The notes: a model not told the origin generated them from the letters alone. A DNA stretch of 11,059 bases from Baffinella frigidus (GCA_026770585.1 MU647274.1:131865-142923), one strand, 5' to 3'; shown: positions 1 to 6,002, counted from the first letter of the stretch. A program made the numbers and translations.

Positions 1-59
1 CCCCCCCCCAAAAAAATACACACAAAAACACATCTCTCAGCCCTAAACCCCGATTTCAG
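1..59. other. Low-complexity left end of the window
   Basis: A run of nine C is followed by A-rich sequence with CACA motifs and one CCCTAAACCCC. Perfect telomere repeats are absent from the extreme end, so a capped end is not directly shown here. The homopolymer may reflect an assembly edge. Confidence 0.5.
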
Positions 60-164
60 CACAACGTTTACCGCAAGGTGTTCGACACGACGCGTCTCAT
101 CGGCGGCCAGCGCGACTTCGCATCCGACCAACCTGTACCCCTCCCCCAAACCCTAAACCCTTAA
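60..164 (+). pseudogene. Short protein-like fragment running into telomeric repeats
   Basis: The frame starting at CAC (60) reads HNVYRKVFDTTRLIGGQ and then RDFASDQ before entering the telomere-like repeat and stopping at TAA 162-164. The first 25 or so codons are mostly G/C-ending and give a balanced amino-acid mix, unlike the repeat-derived frames elsewhere in the window. TTTCAG at 54-59 just upstream could be a 3' splice site, which would make this a last-exon scrap. The frame stays open to base 1, so a true start cannot be placed. I do not recognise the family. The best reading is a gene remnant truncated by telomere-like sequence. A chance open frame remains possible because the stretch is so short. 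Confidence 0.22.
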
Positions 165-430
165 CCCGTAACCCTAAACTTTAAACCCTAGACCCTAAAC
201 CCTAAACCATAGACCATAGACCTTGAAACCTACACCCTCAACCCTATTCCCTACACCCTGAACCCATAACTCTAAACTCTAAACCCTACACCCAGAACCC
301 CAAACACTATACCCTAAACCCTAAACCCTAAACCCTAAACCCTAAACACTAAACACTAAACACTCAACACTCAACCCCATGCCTTAAACCCCAAACCCCA
401 AACCCCAAACCCCAAACCCTCACGAACCCT
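150..430 (-). repeat. Degenerate CCCTAAA telomere-like array (left)
   Basis: Heptamers close to CCCTAAA run through this stretch, with a perfect block at about 311-348. Around it are variants such as CACTAAA, CCCCAAA, CACTCAA, CCATAGA and CCCTACA. The C-rich strand is on +, as expected for a left chromosome end. The heavy degeneracy indicates an old or subtelomeric array rather than freshly added telomere. Confidence 0.85.
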
Positions 431-492
431 GAACCCGAAACCAGGTGCAGGACGACGTCGGGATAATGCGGAACTGGGTACGACCCACCCCG

Positions 493-597
493 TATCCCTT
501 CAGTGGCGAGTAGGCCCATACGCCCTACCGTAGGGTCCTAGGACCTGCCTAGGACCTCTTGGCGGTCCATTTTGACCGCCTCGCCACTTAAGGGATA
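493..597 (+). mobile_element. Family B fold-back element, copy 1 (105 bp)
   Basis: Ends are TATCCCTT and AAGGGATA, with arms extending to GTGGCGAG and CTCGCCAC. The interior carries CCCTACCGTAGGGTCC, CCTAGGACC and a CTTGGCGGTC side. Length is 105 bp including TA at each end, the same as the two other full copies (5780-5884 and 7290-7394). There is no coding capacity. Structure and size fit a non-autonomous MITE-like element with TA target duplication. No transposase is present in the window. Confidence 0.8.
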
Positions 598-660
598 GAG
601 AGAGAGGTGTTGTCGAGAATTTGGCTGCTGCGAACAGAGACGAGGGTACCTCTTGAGGAA

Positions 661-914
661 GATTGATAATGTAGAGCGGTTTTCTCATCTGTCGGCCACT
701 CACCGACATGAAAATATGAACAAGGGCTCCAATTCCGGCAACTTTTGGCGTGATTCTGAAGTTTTAGAGTTTTATTTTGTGATAAAAATGCCAAACGTGG
801 CCGGAATTGGAGCCCTTGTTCATAAATTTCATATCGGTTGGTGGCCGACAGATGCGAAAACCGCTCTATTGCCACACAACCAGCGTCAGCGCCGCACATG
901 CCTTCCGCATTGAC
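661..914 (+). repeat. Dispersed repeat F, copy 1, split by a family E insertion
   Basis: Bases 661-673 plus 868-912 match the start of repeat F (GATTGATAAT, then TTGCCACACAACCAGCGTC and AGCGCCGC). The two parts are separated by element E at 672-868. The other F copies at 947-1069 and 8372-8501 are uninterrupted at this point. After about 912 this copy diverges, so only the first half of F is present. Confidence 0.75.
672..868. mobile_element. Family E fold-back element (197 bp) with TA duplication
   Basis: Long inverted arms start TAGAGCGGTTTTCTCATC and end with GATGCGAAAACCGCTCTA. They extend about 68 bp, to CCAATTCCGGC on the left and GCCGGAATTGG on the right, around an AT-rich centre of roughly 60 bp. 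It sits in repeat F at a TA: the empty site reads GATAATTTATTGCC at 951-964. Removing the element with one TA gives GATAATGTATTGCC, one base different. That is direct evidence for insertion with TA duplication. No transposase is encoded. Confidence 0.85.
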
Positions 915-946
915 ACACGGCTTCATGTTGCGACGATCCCTAGAGA

Positions 947-1069
947 GATTGATAATTTATTGCCAAACAACCAGCGTCAGCGCCGCGCATGCTACGCATT
1001 GTGCCACTCCTGTACCCCGTGTCGGCCGCTCAGACGAGCATTTGCCGGATGGATTCCAACTCCACCTCC
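947..1069 (+). repeat. Dispersed repeat F, copy 2
   Basis: This copy runs from GATTGATAATTTATTGCC through GTCGGCCGCTCAGACGAGC to CTCCACCTCC. It matches the reverse complement of 8372-8501 nearly end to end. A family A element starts exactly at the TA following CTCCACCTCC, where the other copy continues as CTACA. No open frame is conserved between the copies, so this is a repeat rather than a gene. Confidence 0.85.
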
Positions 1070-1190
1070 TACAGGGGTACCTCGCTCATCAGAAACCGCC
1101 CCCCCCTAGGACCCTACAGTAGGACCATGCCTAGGGCCCTACGGTGGTCCTAGGGGGGTGGCGGTTTCTTGTGAGCGAGGTACCCCTGTA
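1070..1190 (+). mobile_element. Family A fold-back element, copy 1 (121 bp)
   Basis: Ends are TACAGGGGTACCTCGCTCA and TGAGCGAGGTACCCCTGTA. Arms of about 37 bp continue through AGAAACCGCC. The core is CCTAGGACCCTACAGTAGG, then a CATGCCTAGGGCCC segment, then GGTGGTCCTAGG. Length is 121 bp including both TA dinucleotides, a size repeated in other copies. The + orientation is defined by the core reading GGACCCTACAGTAGG first. It is inserted in the end of repeat F. Non-coding and MITE-like. Confidence 0.9.
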
Positions 1191-1512
1191 CCTTACGATC
1201 ACGAACCTGAAGGACCTCAAAGATTCTACCTGATGATCTTATCCCTTAAGTGCCTGCGACGTCCTGAGACGTCAAAAGGCTCAAATGTCAACTTTGGCAT
1301 TTTCTAATTAGGCCGCCTCTTAATGGAAAATTATGAAAAAAATACCAGCTTGTCAGGCTCGCTAAGCTGAACAAATTGAGTAATTGGTGCTCAACGAATT
1401 GAGAAATTCCTGATTTATGAGACCCGGAAAACCGTCCTCCGCTAAATTGGAATCCCTACACCTGATTCCTGCTAAAAAAAATGATCACGTACCTTTTTCG
1501 GCAGATAAGGGA
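1191..1512. other. No gene; contains one isolated family B end
   Basis: TATCCCTTAAGTGCC at 1240-1254 matches one terminus of family B, but no partner terminus follows, so it is a truncated copy or a chance match. GACGTCCTGAGACGTC at 1258-1273 can form a 6-bp stem. The rest is AT-rich with stops in all frames and no recognised structure. Confidence 0.5.
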
Positions 1513-1647
1513 TAGGCAAACTATTTTAATTTTAAACATAGGGTGACAATGAAAATTACTACACATTTGCTTTAATATTACAAGTAAAAATCGTTATGTG
1601 TAGTAAATTTCATTGCCATTTTTTTCTAAATTAAAACAGTTTGCCTA
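1513..1647. mobile_element. AT-rich fold-back element, family G (135 bp)
   Basis: The left arm starts TAGGCAAACTATTTTAATTT and the right arm ends CTAAATTAAAACAGTTTGCC then TA. A second paired segment lies inside: CAATGAAAATTACTACACAT against ATGTGTAGTAAATTTCATTG. Nearly the whole 135 bp folds back on itself. TA borders both ends. It is much more AT-rich than families A to D and lacks their CCTAGG core, so it is a distinct family. Only one copy is seen here. Confidence 0.75.
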
Positions 1648-1736
1648 TAAGATCGCTAATGAGAGATGCACGGGGTTGCAGGTGTTTCTGGATCCTGAGT
1701 CGGTCTAGAAATCTCTCAAACTGCTGTTTGAGGCGC

Positions 1737-1845
1737 TACAGGGGTACCTCGCTCATAAGAAACGACCAACCTCCTAGGACCACCATAGGGCCCTACTGTA
1801 GGGTCCTAGGGGGCGTTGGTTTCTTATGAACGAGGTACCCTTGTA
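1737..1845 (-). mobile_element. Family A fold-back element, copy 2 (109 bp, shortened core)
   Basis: Ends are TACAGGGGTACCTCGCTCAT and ATGAACGAGGTACCCTTGTA. The core reads CCTAGGACCACCATAGGGCC, then CTACTGTAGGGTCCTAGG, which is the reverse orientation relative to copy 1. It lacks about 12 bp corresponding to the GGCATGGTCCTA part of full copies, hence 109 bp. Confidence 0.88.
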
Positions 1846-1881
1846 GTGTGGTGGCGGTGTTGATAATAAAGGACTCTCGTG

Positions 1882-1925
1882 CCACACAGCGGAAATTGAA
1901 AGGATTTCGTACATACCCCACAAGT
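1882..1925 (+). repeat. Dispersed repeat J, diverged copy
   Basis: CCACACAGCGG, then GAAAGGATTT, then ACCCCACAAG resembles the better-conserved copies at 2680-2726 and (reverse strand) 9841-9886. As at 2680, it lies just to the right of a family A element. No coding frame is evident. Confidence 0.45.
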
Positions 1926-1975
1926 GAATAATCCGTAGGCCCTACAGAAAGCGATGCCTAAACGTTGCAGACACA

Positions 1976-2010
1976 CCTTGGTGGTGGTGTATGCATGGCG
2001 GCTGTGTCGG
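1976..2010 (+). repeat. Dispersed short repeat I, copy 1
   Basis: A G-rich stretch, GGTGGTGGTGTATGCATGGC then GGCTGTGTCGG, is matched by 6917-6951 (GGTGGGGGTGCACGCATGGC) and 7261-7289 (GATGGGGGTGCGCACATGG). All three are in the same orientation. Function unknown. Confidence 0.55.
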
Positions 2011-2019
2011 AAGTAATAA

Positions 2020-2022
<3 letters not shown>

Positions 2023-2049
<27 letters not shown>
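2023..2049. repeat. (TC)n microsatellite
   Basis: An uninterrupted TC dinucleotide run of 27 bases. Confidence 0.95.
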
Positions 2050-2050
<1 letters not shown>

Positions 2051-2122
2051 GCTGTTGGGTTTGAACCGTAATAAACGCGTTTTATCTCTCTGTGTAGATC
2101 CTTTAGGCCCTTGAGGACCTTG

Positions 2123-2377
2123 AGGTTCTTCGAGCTCCCAACAAAGGCGGACACTGGAACTGGTACTGCAAGAAAGCCATGCTTTCTTTTGGATAATACA
2201 AAGAGCCCCCGGTGCAGAGGATCGCAGCAGAAACCGGCTAGAGGGTGGTCCCTAGAGTTCGGTGATTGAGTTATCCCAAAGAGGAACGAAGTCGGCACAG
2301 GGCCCATAGGTATCAACTGATTAAGCTGGTAAGAGCTCAAACCCGGCGTCCGCCTATGTTGGGAGCTCGAAGAACCT
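2123..2377. repeat. Long inverted repeat, 30-bp arms
   Basis: Arms are 2123-2152 (AGGTTCTTCGAGCTCCCAAC, then AAAGGCGGAC) and 2348-2377, which is its reverse complement with one mismatch. The 195-bp interior includes a separate 8-bp hairpin, AAGAAAGC-CAT-GCTTTCTT (2170-2188). It could be a larger fold-back element or a pair of inverted dispersed repeats. No TA or other target duplication can be assigned with confidence, and the frame crossing it has no recognisable domain. Confidence 0.75.
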
Positions 2378-2555
2378 AACGGACCTACATGTAAAGGACC
2401 TAAACCACATGGGTTCAGAGGCTTCTCTGGGAAAGGCCCGCCTCACGGGGCCGCCTTGGGAACGTTTAACTCACGTCAGGCCGTTTTTGGAAGTGCCGCT
2501 TTCGAGCGGGGGAGAGGAATAATATTCGAGGGTTTTGATTTTCACCTGCATGGAC
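2378..2555. other. Non-coding spacer with no recognised feature
   Basis: No supported gene or repeat here beyond short GGACCT motifs resembling pieces of the A/B core. Frames are interrupted. Confidence 0.4.
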
Positions 2556-2676
2556 TTGAGGTTTACCTCGCTCATAAGAAAGCGCCTCCCCCTAGTACCC
2601 TACAGTAGGGCTATGCCTAGGGCCCTATGTCGGTCCTAGGGGGCGGGCGGTTTCTTATGAGCGAGGTACCCCTGTA
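2556..2676 (+). mobile_element. Family A fold-back element, copy 3 (121 bp, decayed left end)
   Basis: The left end TTGAGGTTTACCTCGCTCAT replaces TACAGGGGTACCTCGCTCAT. The right end is intact (TTTCTTATGAGCGAGGTACC, then CCTGTA). The core TACAGTAGGGCTATGCCTAG is in + orientation. Aligning to the consensus length of 121 bp puts the left boundary at 2556. Confidence 0.85.
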
Positions 2677-2679
2677 GGG

Positions 2680-2726
2680 CCACACCGCGGACTGCGAAGG
2701 GATTTTGAATAACCCCTAAGCGATGA
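2680..2726 (+). repeat. Dispersed repeat J, copy 2
   Basis: CCACACCGCGGACTGCGAAG, then GGATTTTGAATAACCCC, then TAAGCGATGA matches the reverse complement of 9841-9886 with few differences. It directly follows a family A element. Confidence 0.75.
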
Positions 2727-2826
2727 AGAAGAGCACGGCTCTGGCCTGGGGGCCCTTTTTGAAGTCGGAGGCAAGCCACATAGTGAATTTTGTGTCACGC
2801 GGGAAGCCTGCCGGCTGGGCTCGCTC

Positions 2827-2929
2827 CGCCCAAAAATCTCAACACCACCCCCAAACCCCCGCCTGCCGGCGATTCTTCGCCTCGCTTGCGCCGCAGGGGG
2901 TTTGGGGGTGGTGTTGAGATTTTCGGGCG
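2827..2929. ncRNA. Long near-perfect hairpin, possible small-RNA precursor
   Basis: A perfect 28-bp arm, AAAATCTCAACACCACCCCC then AAACCCCC (2833-2860), pairs with 2896-2923. Including the flanks (2827-2832 with 2924-2929), the arms reach 34 bp with one mismatch. The loop of about 35 nt contains its own hairpin, GGCGA-TTCT-TCGCC. Such perfection is unusual beside the decayed elements around it. There is no TA border and no A-D core. Whether it is transcribed is not visible; a recent fold-back insertion or an inverted duplication are alternatives. Confidence 0.4.
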
Positions 2930-2956
2930 TCGCCCTTAAAGGTTAGGCCTCCGGCG

Positions 2957-2978
2957 GCCCCTGCGGGGGGCTTTTTTT
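2957..2978 (+). terminator. Hairpin plus T7 run, terminator-like
   Basis: GCCCC-TGC-GGGG followed by GGC and seven T (2972-2978) has the shape of an intrinsic terminator. In a eukaryote a T run of this length could also stop RNA polymerase III. It lies 28 bp downstream of the long hairpin at 2827-2929, so the pair might delimit one short transcript. This rests on shape only. Confidence 0.3.
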
Positions 2979-3019
2979 GTCGAAAAGGGTGGACGCGACA
3001 GCCTGTAGGACATGGTATC

Positions 3020-3157
3020 ACGGAAATCTCCGTCTGCCCGTTCAAACGTTTGAACTTGGACGTGACCGTTCGAAAACGTCTGGTTCCGGTCAAGAAATGG
3101 ATCACGACTCTCGTGGAAGGTCCTTTCCAACTCAGACTCGACCGGAAATCCGGTCGA
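3020..3157. repeat. Cluster of short perfect palindromes
   Basis: ACGGAAATCTCCGT (3020-3033), GTTCAAACGTTTGAAC (3040-3055, a perfect 16-bp palindrome) and CGACCGGAAATCCGGTCG (3140-3157, 7-bp stem) lie within about 140 bp. GGACGTGACC occurs at 3058 and 3182 with GGTAC/GGTTC nearby, and a related GGACGTGACGG is at about 10653. A 106-codon open frame crosses the cluster, but it has no recognisable domain and I do not call it a gene. These may be protein-binding dyads or remnants of an old repeat. Confidence 0.45.
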
Positions 3158-3159
3158 AC

Positions 3160-3475
3160 GAGCTTTTCTGGTACAAAACGAGGACGTGACCCGGTACAAA
3201 AACGGATGCGCGCGCGCCTGCGACACAGGAGTGCGAAGACACACTCCGAAATTCATATTCACGCATTTCGGTTACGTTTAGATGGACTTTTTGGGTACAA
3301 ACTCAACGGAAGGATAGACTTGGCCTGCGAAACCACAGAAATTTATGCTGACGCCCGTGCAGTTGCCTAGAAGGCCCTAAAGGGCCCCATAAGACCTAGG
3401 ATCCTACGGTAACGGAAACTCAGGCTCTCAGCGCCCGAATTACCCTTCGTAGCCTACGAAGCCCTCTGTGTGGCC
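3160..3475. other. Non-coding spacer with A/B core-like fragments
   Basis: GGCCCTAAAGGGCC and CCTAGGATCCTACGGTA (about 3374-3412) resemble the cores of families A and B without recognisable termini. CTTCGTAG-C-CTACGAAG (3445-3461) is an 8-bp hairpin. No gene is supported. Confidence 0.4.
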
Positions 3476-3607
3476 TACAGGTTTGCCTCGCTCATCAGAA
3501 AGCGCCCCACCCTAGGACCCTACAGTGGGACCATGCCGAGGGCTCTAAGCTGGTCCTAGGGGGGCGGCGGTTTCTTACGAGCGAGGTACGAGCCTCGTAC
3601 CCGTGTA
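3476..3607 (+). mobile_element. Family A fold-back element, copy 4 (132 bp)
   Basis: The left end is TACAGGTTTGCCTCGCTCAT, with the same GTTT variation as copy 3. The core contains CCTAGGACCCTACAGTGGGA. The right terminus is GCGAGGTACGAGCCTCGTAC then CCGTGTA: a GCCTCGTAC-like segment has been added inside the terminal repeat, creating a local near-palindrome TACGAGCCTCGTA. This explains the extra 11 bp over the 121-bp consensus. Confidence 0.85.
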
Positions 3608-3641
3608 CCGACAGTTGGGAGTGCCCCGCAAGCTAATAGGG

Positions 3642-3794
3642 TAGCGTCCTGAAAACCGGGTAGTTAGGCCTACGGTATTGCCTACGGTAGGCCGTAGGGC
3701 TCCTAGGACCTAATGTTTCGTAGGACCCCCCTAGGCTCCTACGGCCTGCCGTAGGCAATACCGTAGGCTTAACTACCCGGTTTTCAGGACGTTA
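3642..3794. mobile_element. Family D fold-back element (153 bp)
   Basis: Inverted ends TAGCGTCCTGAAAACCGGG and CCCGGTTTTCAGGACGTTA continue through TAGTTAGGCCTACGGTATTG and CCTACGGTAGGC to a centre with CTCCTAGGACC and GGACCCCCCTAGG. Arms of about 60 bp are nearly complete. TA borders both ends. The interior shares CCTAGG and CCTACGGTAGG with families A to C, but the termini are unrelated. One copy is seen here. Confidence 0.85.
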
Positions 3795-3839
3795 GCCTTT
3801 GAAAGCGGGAAAGGGTTCTGACCAGGTCCAGCGGGCCTG

Positions 3840-3960
3840 TACAGGGGTACCTTGCTCATGAGAAATCGCGCCCCCCCTAGGACCACCGTAGGGCCCTGTG
3901 CACAGAACTACTGCAGGGTCCAAGGGAGTGGCGGTTTCTCAAGAGCGAGGTACCCCTGTA
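3840..3960 (-). mobile_element. Family A fold-back element, copy 5 (121 bp)
   Basis: Ends are TACAGGGGTACCTTGCTCAT and AAGAGCGAGGTACCCCTGTA. The core CCTAGGACCACCGTAGGGCC is in - orientation, and its middle has diverged to GTGCACAGAACTACTGCAGG. Length is exactly 121 bp. Confidence 0.88.
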
Positions 3961-4595
3961 ACTTTTGACCCCCTCGGCCGATTTCTCTTTTCTCGACGGT
4001 TCTGAGATCCTCAGGAAGCATTTTTCACTTTCGGTTGGAGCTCGTGGGGGAACCTACTTCAAAAATGTGGTTCCAGCTCGTACGAATGTGCTCCGATACG
4101 AGCTCGTACGTTGTTCGAAAAGGCCTCTTGTTCGTGGAATTGTGGAAAGTTGACTGAAACTTACCTACCCGCCGGTACACGTTCGTGGAGGTTAACTGAA
4201 ACGAAGTGACCCGTGTACACCTGTACGAGCTCGTAGTAAACTCAGTCCGGAGGCGGCGCCTCCCGAAAAAATGTCAGCATCTTGGTTGTTGGGGGTCGTT
4301 CACTGCGTTGATTTTGGGGGTCGTTCGGCTGTGTCCGTGTGCCCTCTGTCCAGTTGAGTCCTTTTAGACTTTAGAGCGCTCTAGATCGCATCTCCTACTG
4401 TCATCTCGGACTCATTCGGTCTTTCTATTCGCCTTGGAAACACATTCGTGACAAACGGCTGCATATTAATTTGTAAAATCTTTTTTGTTCGAAATACACA
4501 GAGTTTTTTAAAAAATACATGTACGAGCTCGTAGCCCTTGGTTCGAACAGCACACGCCATCCCCTTGTTTGAACGGCAGACGGGTGTCCGCAACC
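3961..4595. promoter_or_regulatory. Upstream region with three identical 12-bp palindromes
   Basis: TACGAGCTCGTA occurs at 4097-4108, 4224-4235 and 4522-4533. The last two also share the flanks (GTACGAGCTCGTAG). Other dyads are GGAACC...GGTTCC (4050-4075), GGAGGC-GGC-GCCTCC (4249-4263) and TAGAGCGCTCTA (4372-4383). TTGGGGGTCGTTC occurs twice near 4288-4325. The third palindrome is 63 bp upstream of the proposed ATG at 4596, so the set could be operator-like sites for that gene. No TATA box or start site can be identified, and a decayed repeat remains an alternative. Confidence 0.3.
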
Positions 4596-5255
4596 ATGTC
4601 GGGCGATATGTCGTGTTCGTCAGGACACCTCAGAGGCAAAGATCTTTCGGAGAGAATGAGCACCGTGCCGGTGCGCGCTGGGTCGGGCCCTGCGACGCGC
4701 ACGCGGTCCTCGATGAAGGACCCGCCTCCCGCACTTTCCTACACGGAGTCGCACATCAGACGCGAGTCCGAGTCCAGTTCGGACTCGCCTGTGGCGTTCA
4801 TGCTGAAGCGCACGCGGAGTATCGAGTCGCCCGCGTCGAGGGCGCCCGCTCCTGACTTTCACGCCGCGGTGAGACAAACATGGCAGATGCCGCCCCCGGG
4901 GCAGTTCACACGCCCCCTGCATCGCTATCTTGAGTCGCTTGGCCGCGCGCTAGCGTACTTGCCTCAGACAGCCTGGACCTGTCTGAATTCCTCAGAGCCC
5001 TGCCATCTGGCAGGACTCTGAGGGGATTCAGCTGCAGACCCTTCTGCTGATCCTGGGTTGTCTATTCTCTCCTCAGAACTTTCATCGTTTCTCATCCCTC
5101 CGCCCCCCTCGCCCCTCCAGGTTAAAGCGGCAAGAAAGCTGAGCGGGGTGCAACCACAAGTCATCAAGCGAAAGATGAAGGAGTGGGGCCAAGATGGGGT
5201 GGCGTCGGTGCTCTGCAAGGACATGGGACGCAGCCTCAAGGTGGAGAAACACTGA
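4596..5255 (+). CDS. Hypothetical protein, two exons (4596-4868, 5121-5255)
   Basis: Exon 1 starts at ATG 4596 in the context CGCAACCATGTCG, a good eukaryotic start; an in-frame ATG at 4569 is an alternative. It runs 91 codons to 4868. GTGAGA at 4869 is a typical 5' splice donor, and CCTCGCCCCTCCAG ending at 5120 is a typical acceptor with a pyrimidine tract. Both junctions are phase 0. Exon 2 adds 44 codons to TGA 5253-5255, giving about 135 residues. Exon 1 is rich in Ser, Arg and Pro, with a RRESESSSDSP segment that looks disordered. The C-terminus is basic, with VIKRKMKEWGQDGVAS. A degraded copy of this C-terminal motif lies at 5579-5644, which supports real coding. Unspliced, exon 1 reads on to a stop at 5019-5021. 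I do not recognise the family and give no function. Confidence 0.38.
4869..5120 (+). other. Proposed GT-AG intron of the 4596-5255 gene
   Basis: 252 bp, beginning GTGAGA and ending CCCCTCCAG. A second possible acceptor, TTCTCTCCTCAG, ends at 5076. CTGAT at about 5046 could serve as a branch site. The intron contains the strong hairpin at 4990-5023. Confidence 0.35.
4990..5023. other. 15-bp stem hairpin inside the proposed intron
   Basis: CCTCAGAGCCCTGCC (4990-5004) pairs with GGCAGGACTCTGAGG (5009-5023) around an ATCT tetraloop, with one mismatch. GAAT and GATTC flanks add weaker pairing. It is compact and GC-rich. It may be structural in the intron or a small-RNA hairpin. Confidence 0.6.
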
Positions 5256-5270
5256 CCCACCCGGGTGGGT
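5255..5270. other. Perfect 16-bp palindrome at the proposed stop codon
   Basis: ACCCACCCGGGTGGGT overlaps the last base of TGA (5253-5255) and is followed by a G-rich run. It may be a 3'-end structure, or simply G/C-rich chance. Confidence 0.45.
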
Positions 5271-5445
5271 GGGGGGAGGGAACGTCTCGCCCACTAGAGC
5301 AAACTACGGGGGCGACGCACGACGTAGATGAGGTGGACGCACGACGTAGGTGGTCGCGGGCTGCGACCAGCTCATCGTCTCACCTCGCCCTGAGGCTCGT
5401 CGCGGTCGAGTTTGACAACTGATCCAACGCCGCTTTTGAGAAGGG
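5256..5445. other. Downstream spacer with a 22-bp direct duplication
   Basis: GACGCACGACGTAG occurs at 5314-5327 and again at 5336-5349 (period 22). GGTCGC-GGGCT-GCGACC (5352-5368) is a 6-bp hairpin. A frame to TGA at 5420-5422 is open, but only short and repeat-driven. Confidence 0.4.
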
Positions 5446-5499
5446 GGCCTACGGCCCTACGGTGGCCCTAGGGGGGTGGACGTTTCTTATGAGCCCTGT
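5446..5499 (+). mobile_element. Half family A element (right half, decayed)
   Basis: GGCCTACGGCCCTACGGTGG, then CCCTAGGGGGGTGG, then TTTCTTATGAGC matches the right half of family A. The terminal GAGGTAC segment is deleted before CCCTGTG. No left half is present. Confidence 0.65.
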
Positions 5500-5578
5500 G
5501 GCGGGAGAAAATCTCTGGTGAAGCTTGCCGGTGTCGTATTTTCGTGCTTGTTTCAATCAAGTGGCCGTCTCTCCTTGA

Positions 5579-5644
5579 GTCTCTTTGAGAGAGAGCAAGA
5601 TGAAAGAGTGGGCGAGCGAGGGGGTGGCGTTTGAAAAGGAATGA
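5579..5644 (+). pseudogene. Degraded second copy of the C-terminal motif of the 4596-5255 protein
   Basis: In frame from 5579 the translation is VSLRESKMKEWASEGVAFEK, then E and stop (TGA 5642-5644). The first gene has VIKRKMKEWGQDGVAS at the corresponding place. K-M-K-E-W-x-x-x-G-V-A is preserved, and the DNA also aligns (GATGAAAGAGTGGGCGAGCG versus GATGAAGGAGTGGGGCCAAG). After GVA the copy differs and stops early. It is probably a decayed duplicate exon. Upstream there is no clear exon start. Confidence 0.45.
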
Positions 5645-5739
5645 ACCGCTCAGACGTGACGATGGTTCCCCACCACGAGCCAGAAATTCACCCTAGTACT
5701 GGCACGTCCTGCTACGCGAGATCAGGTCCAGGGTTCAGC

Positions 5740-5779
5740 CTTCACCTCCTGTCTCTTCTCCGCAGGCTTCGAGTAACAC
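5740..5779 (+). other. 3' splice site-like tract, possible exon remnant
   Basis: CTTCACCTCCTGTCTCTTCT then CCGCAG (ending 5766) is a pyrimidine tract plus AG. GCTTCGAGTAA follows, with an early stop. It fits a remnant of the same gene family that includes 5579-5644, but the link is inferred. Confidence 0.2.
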
Positions 5780-5884
5780 TATCCCTTAAGTGCCCAGTAG
5801 GCACATACGCCCTACGGTAGGGTCCTAGGACCTACCTAGGACCTCTTGGCCGTCAAATTTGACTACCTGGGCACTTAAGGGATA
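5780..5884 (+). mobile_element. Family B fold-back element, copy 2 (105 bp)
   Basis: Ends are TATCCCTTAAGTGCCCAG and CTGGGCACTTAAGGGATA. The core is CGCCCTACGGTAGGGTCC, then TAGGACCTACCTAGGACC, then CTTGGCCGTC. 105 bp, same orientation as copy 1. Its right terminal TA is also the left edge of the next family A element. Confidence 0.88.
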
Positions 5885-6002
5885 GGGGTAACTCGCTCAT
5901 AAGAAAACACCCCCCTCCCTAGGACCACCATAGGGCCCTAGGCACAGGCCTACTGTAGGGTCCTGGGAGGAGGCGGTTTCTTATGAGCGAGGTACCCCTG
6001 TA
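5883..6002 (-). mobile_element. Family A fold-back element, copy 6, abutting family B
   Basis: TA (5883-5884, shared with family B) is followed by GGGGTAACTCGCTCATAAGA. The CA after the TA has been lost. The core is CCTAGGACCACCATAGGGCC, then GGCACAGGCCTACTGTAGGG, in - orientation. The right end, GAGCGAGGTACCCCTGTA, is intact. Confidence 0.85.

Noticed and set aside
1-430. CRISPR-like array at the left end
   Set aside because: The repeating unit is a 7-base telomere-type motif without spacers.
947-1069. tRNA-like or SINE promoter boxes in repeat F (GTGGCACAATGCGTAG on the - strand, GGATTCCAACTCC on the + strand)
   Set aside because: The two box-like motifs are on opposite strands, no acceptor stem pairs, and no complete cloverleaf can be drawn. 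The resemblance is too weak to call.
2957-2978. Bacterial operon terminator implying a bacterial contig
   Set aside because: There are no bacterial genes, ribosome binding sites or operons, and telomere-type repeats dominate the window. Only the local shape is terminator-like.
3050-3370. 106-codon + frame rich in Arg, Lys and Leu
   Set aside because: It crosses a cluster of short palindromes. Overlapping frames on both strands are equally open, and no family resemblance was recognised.
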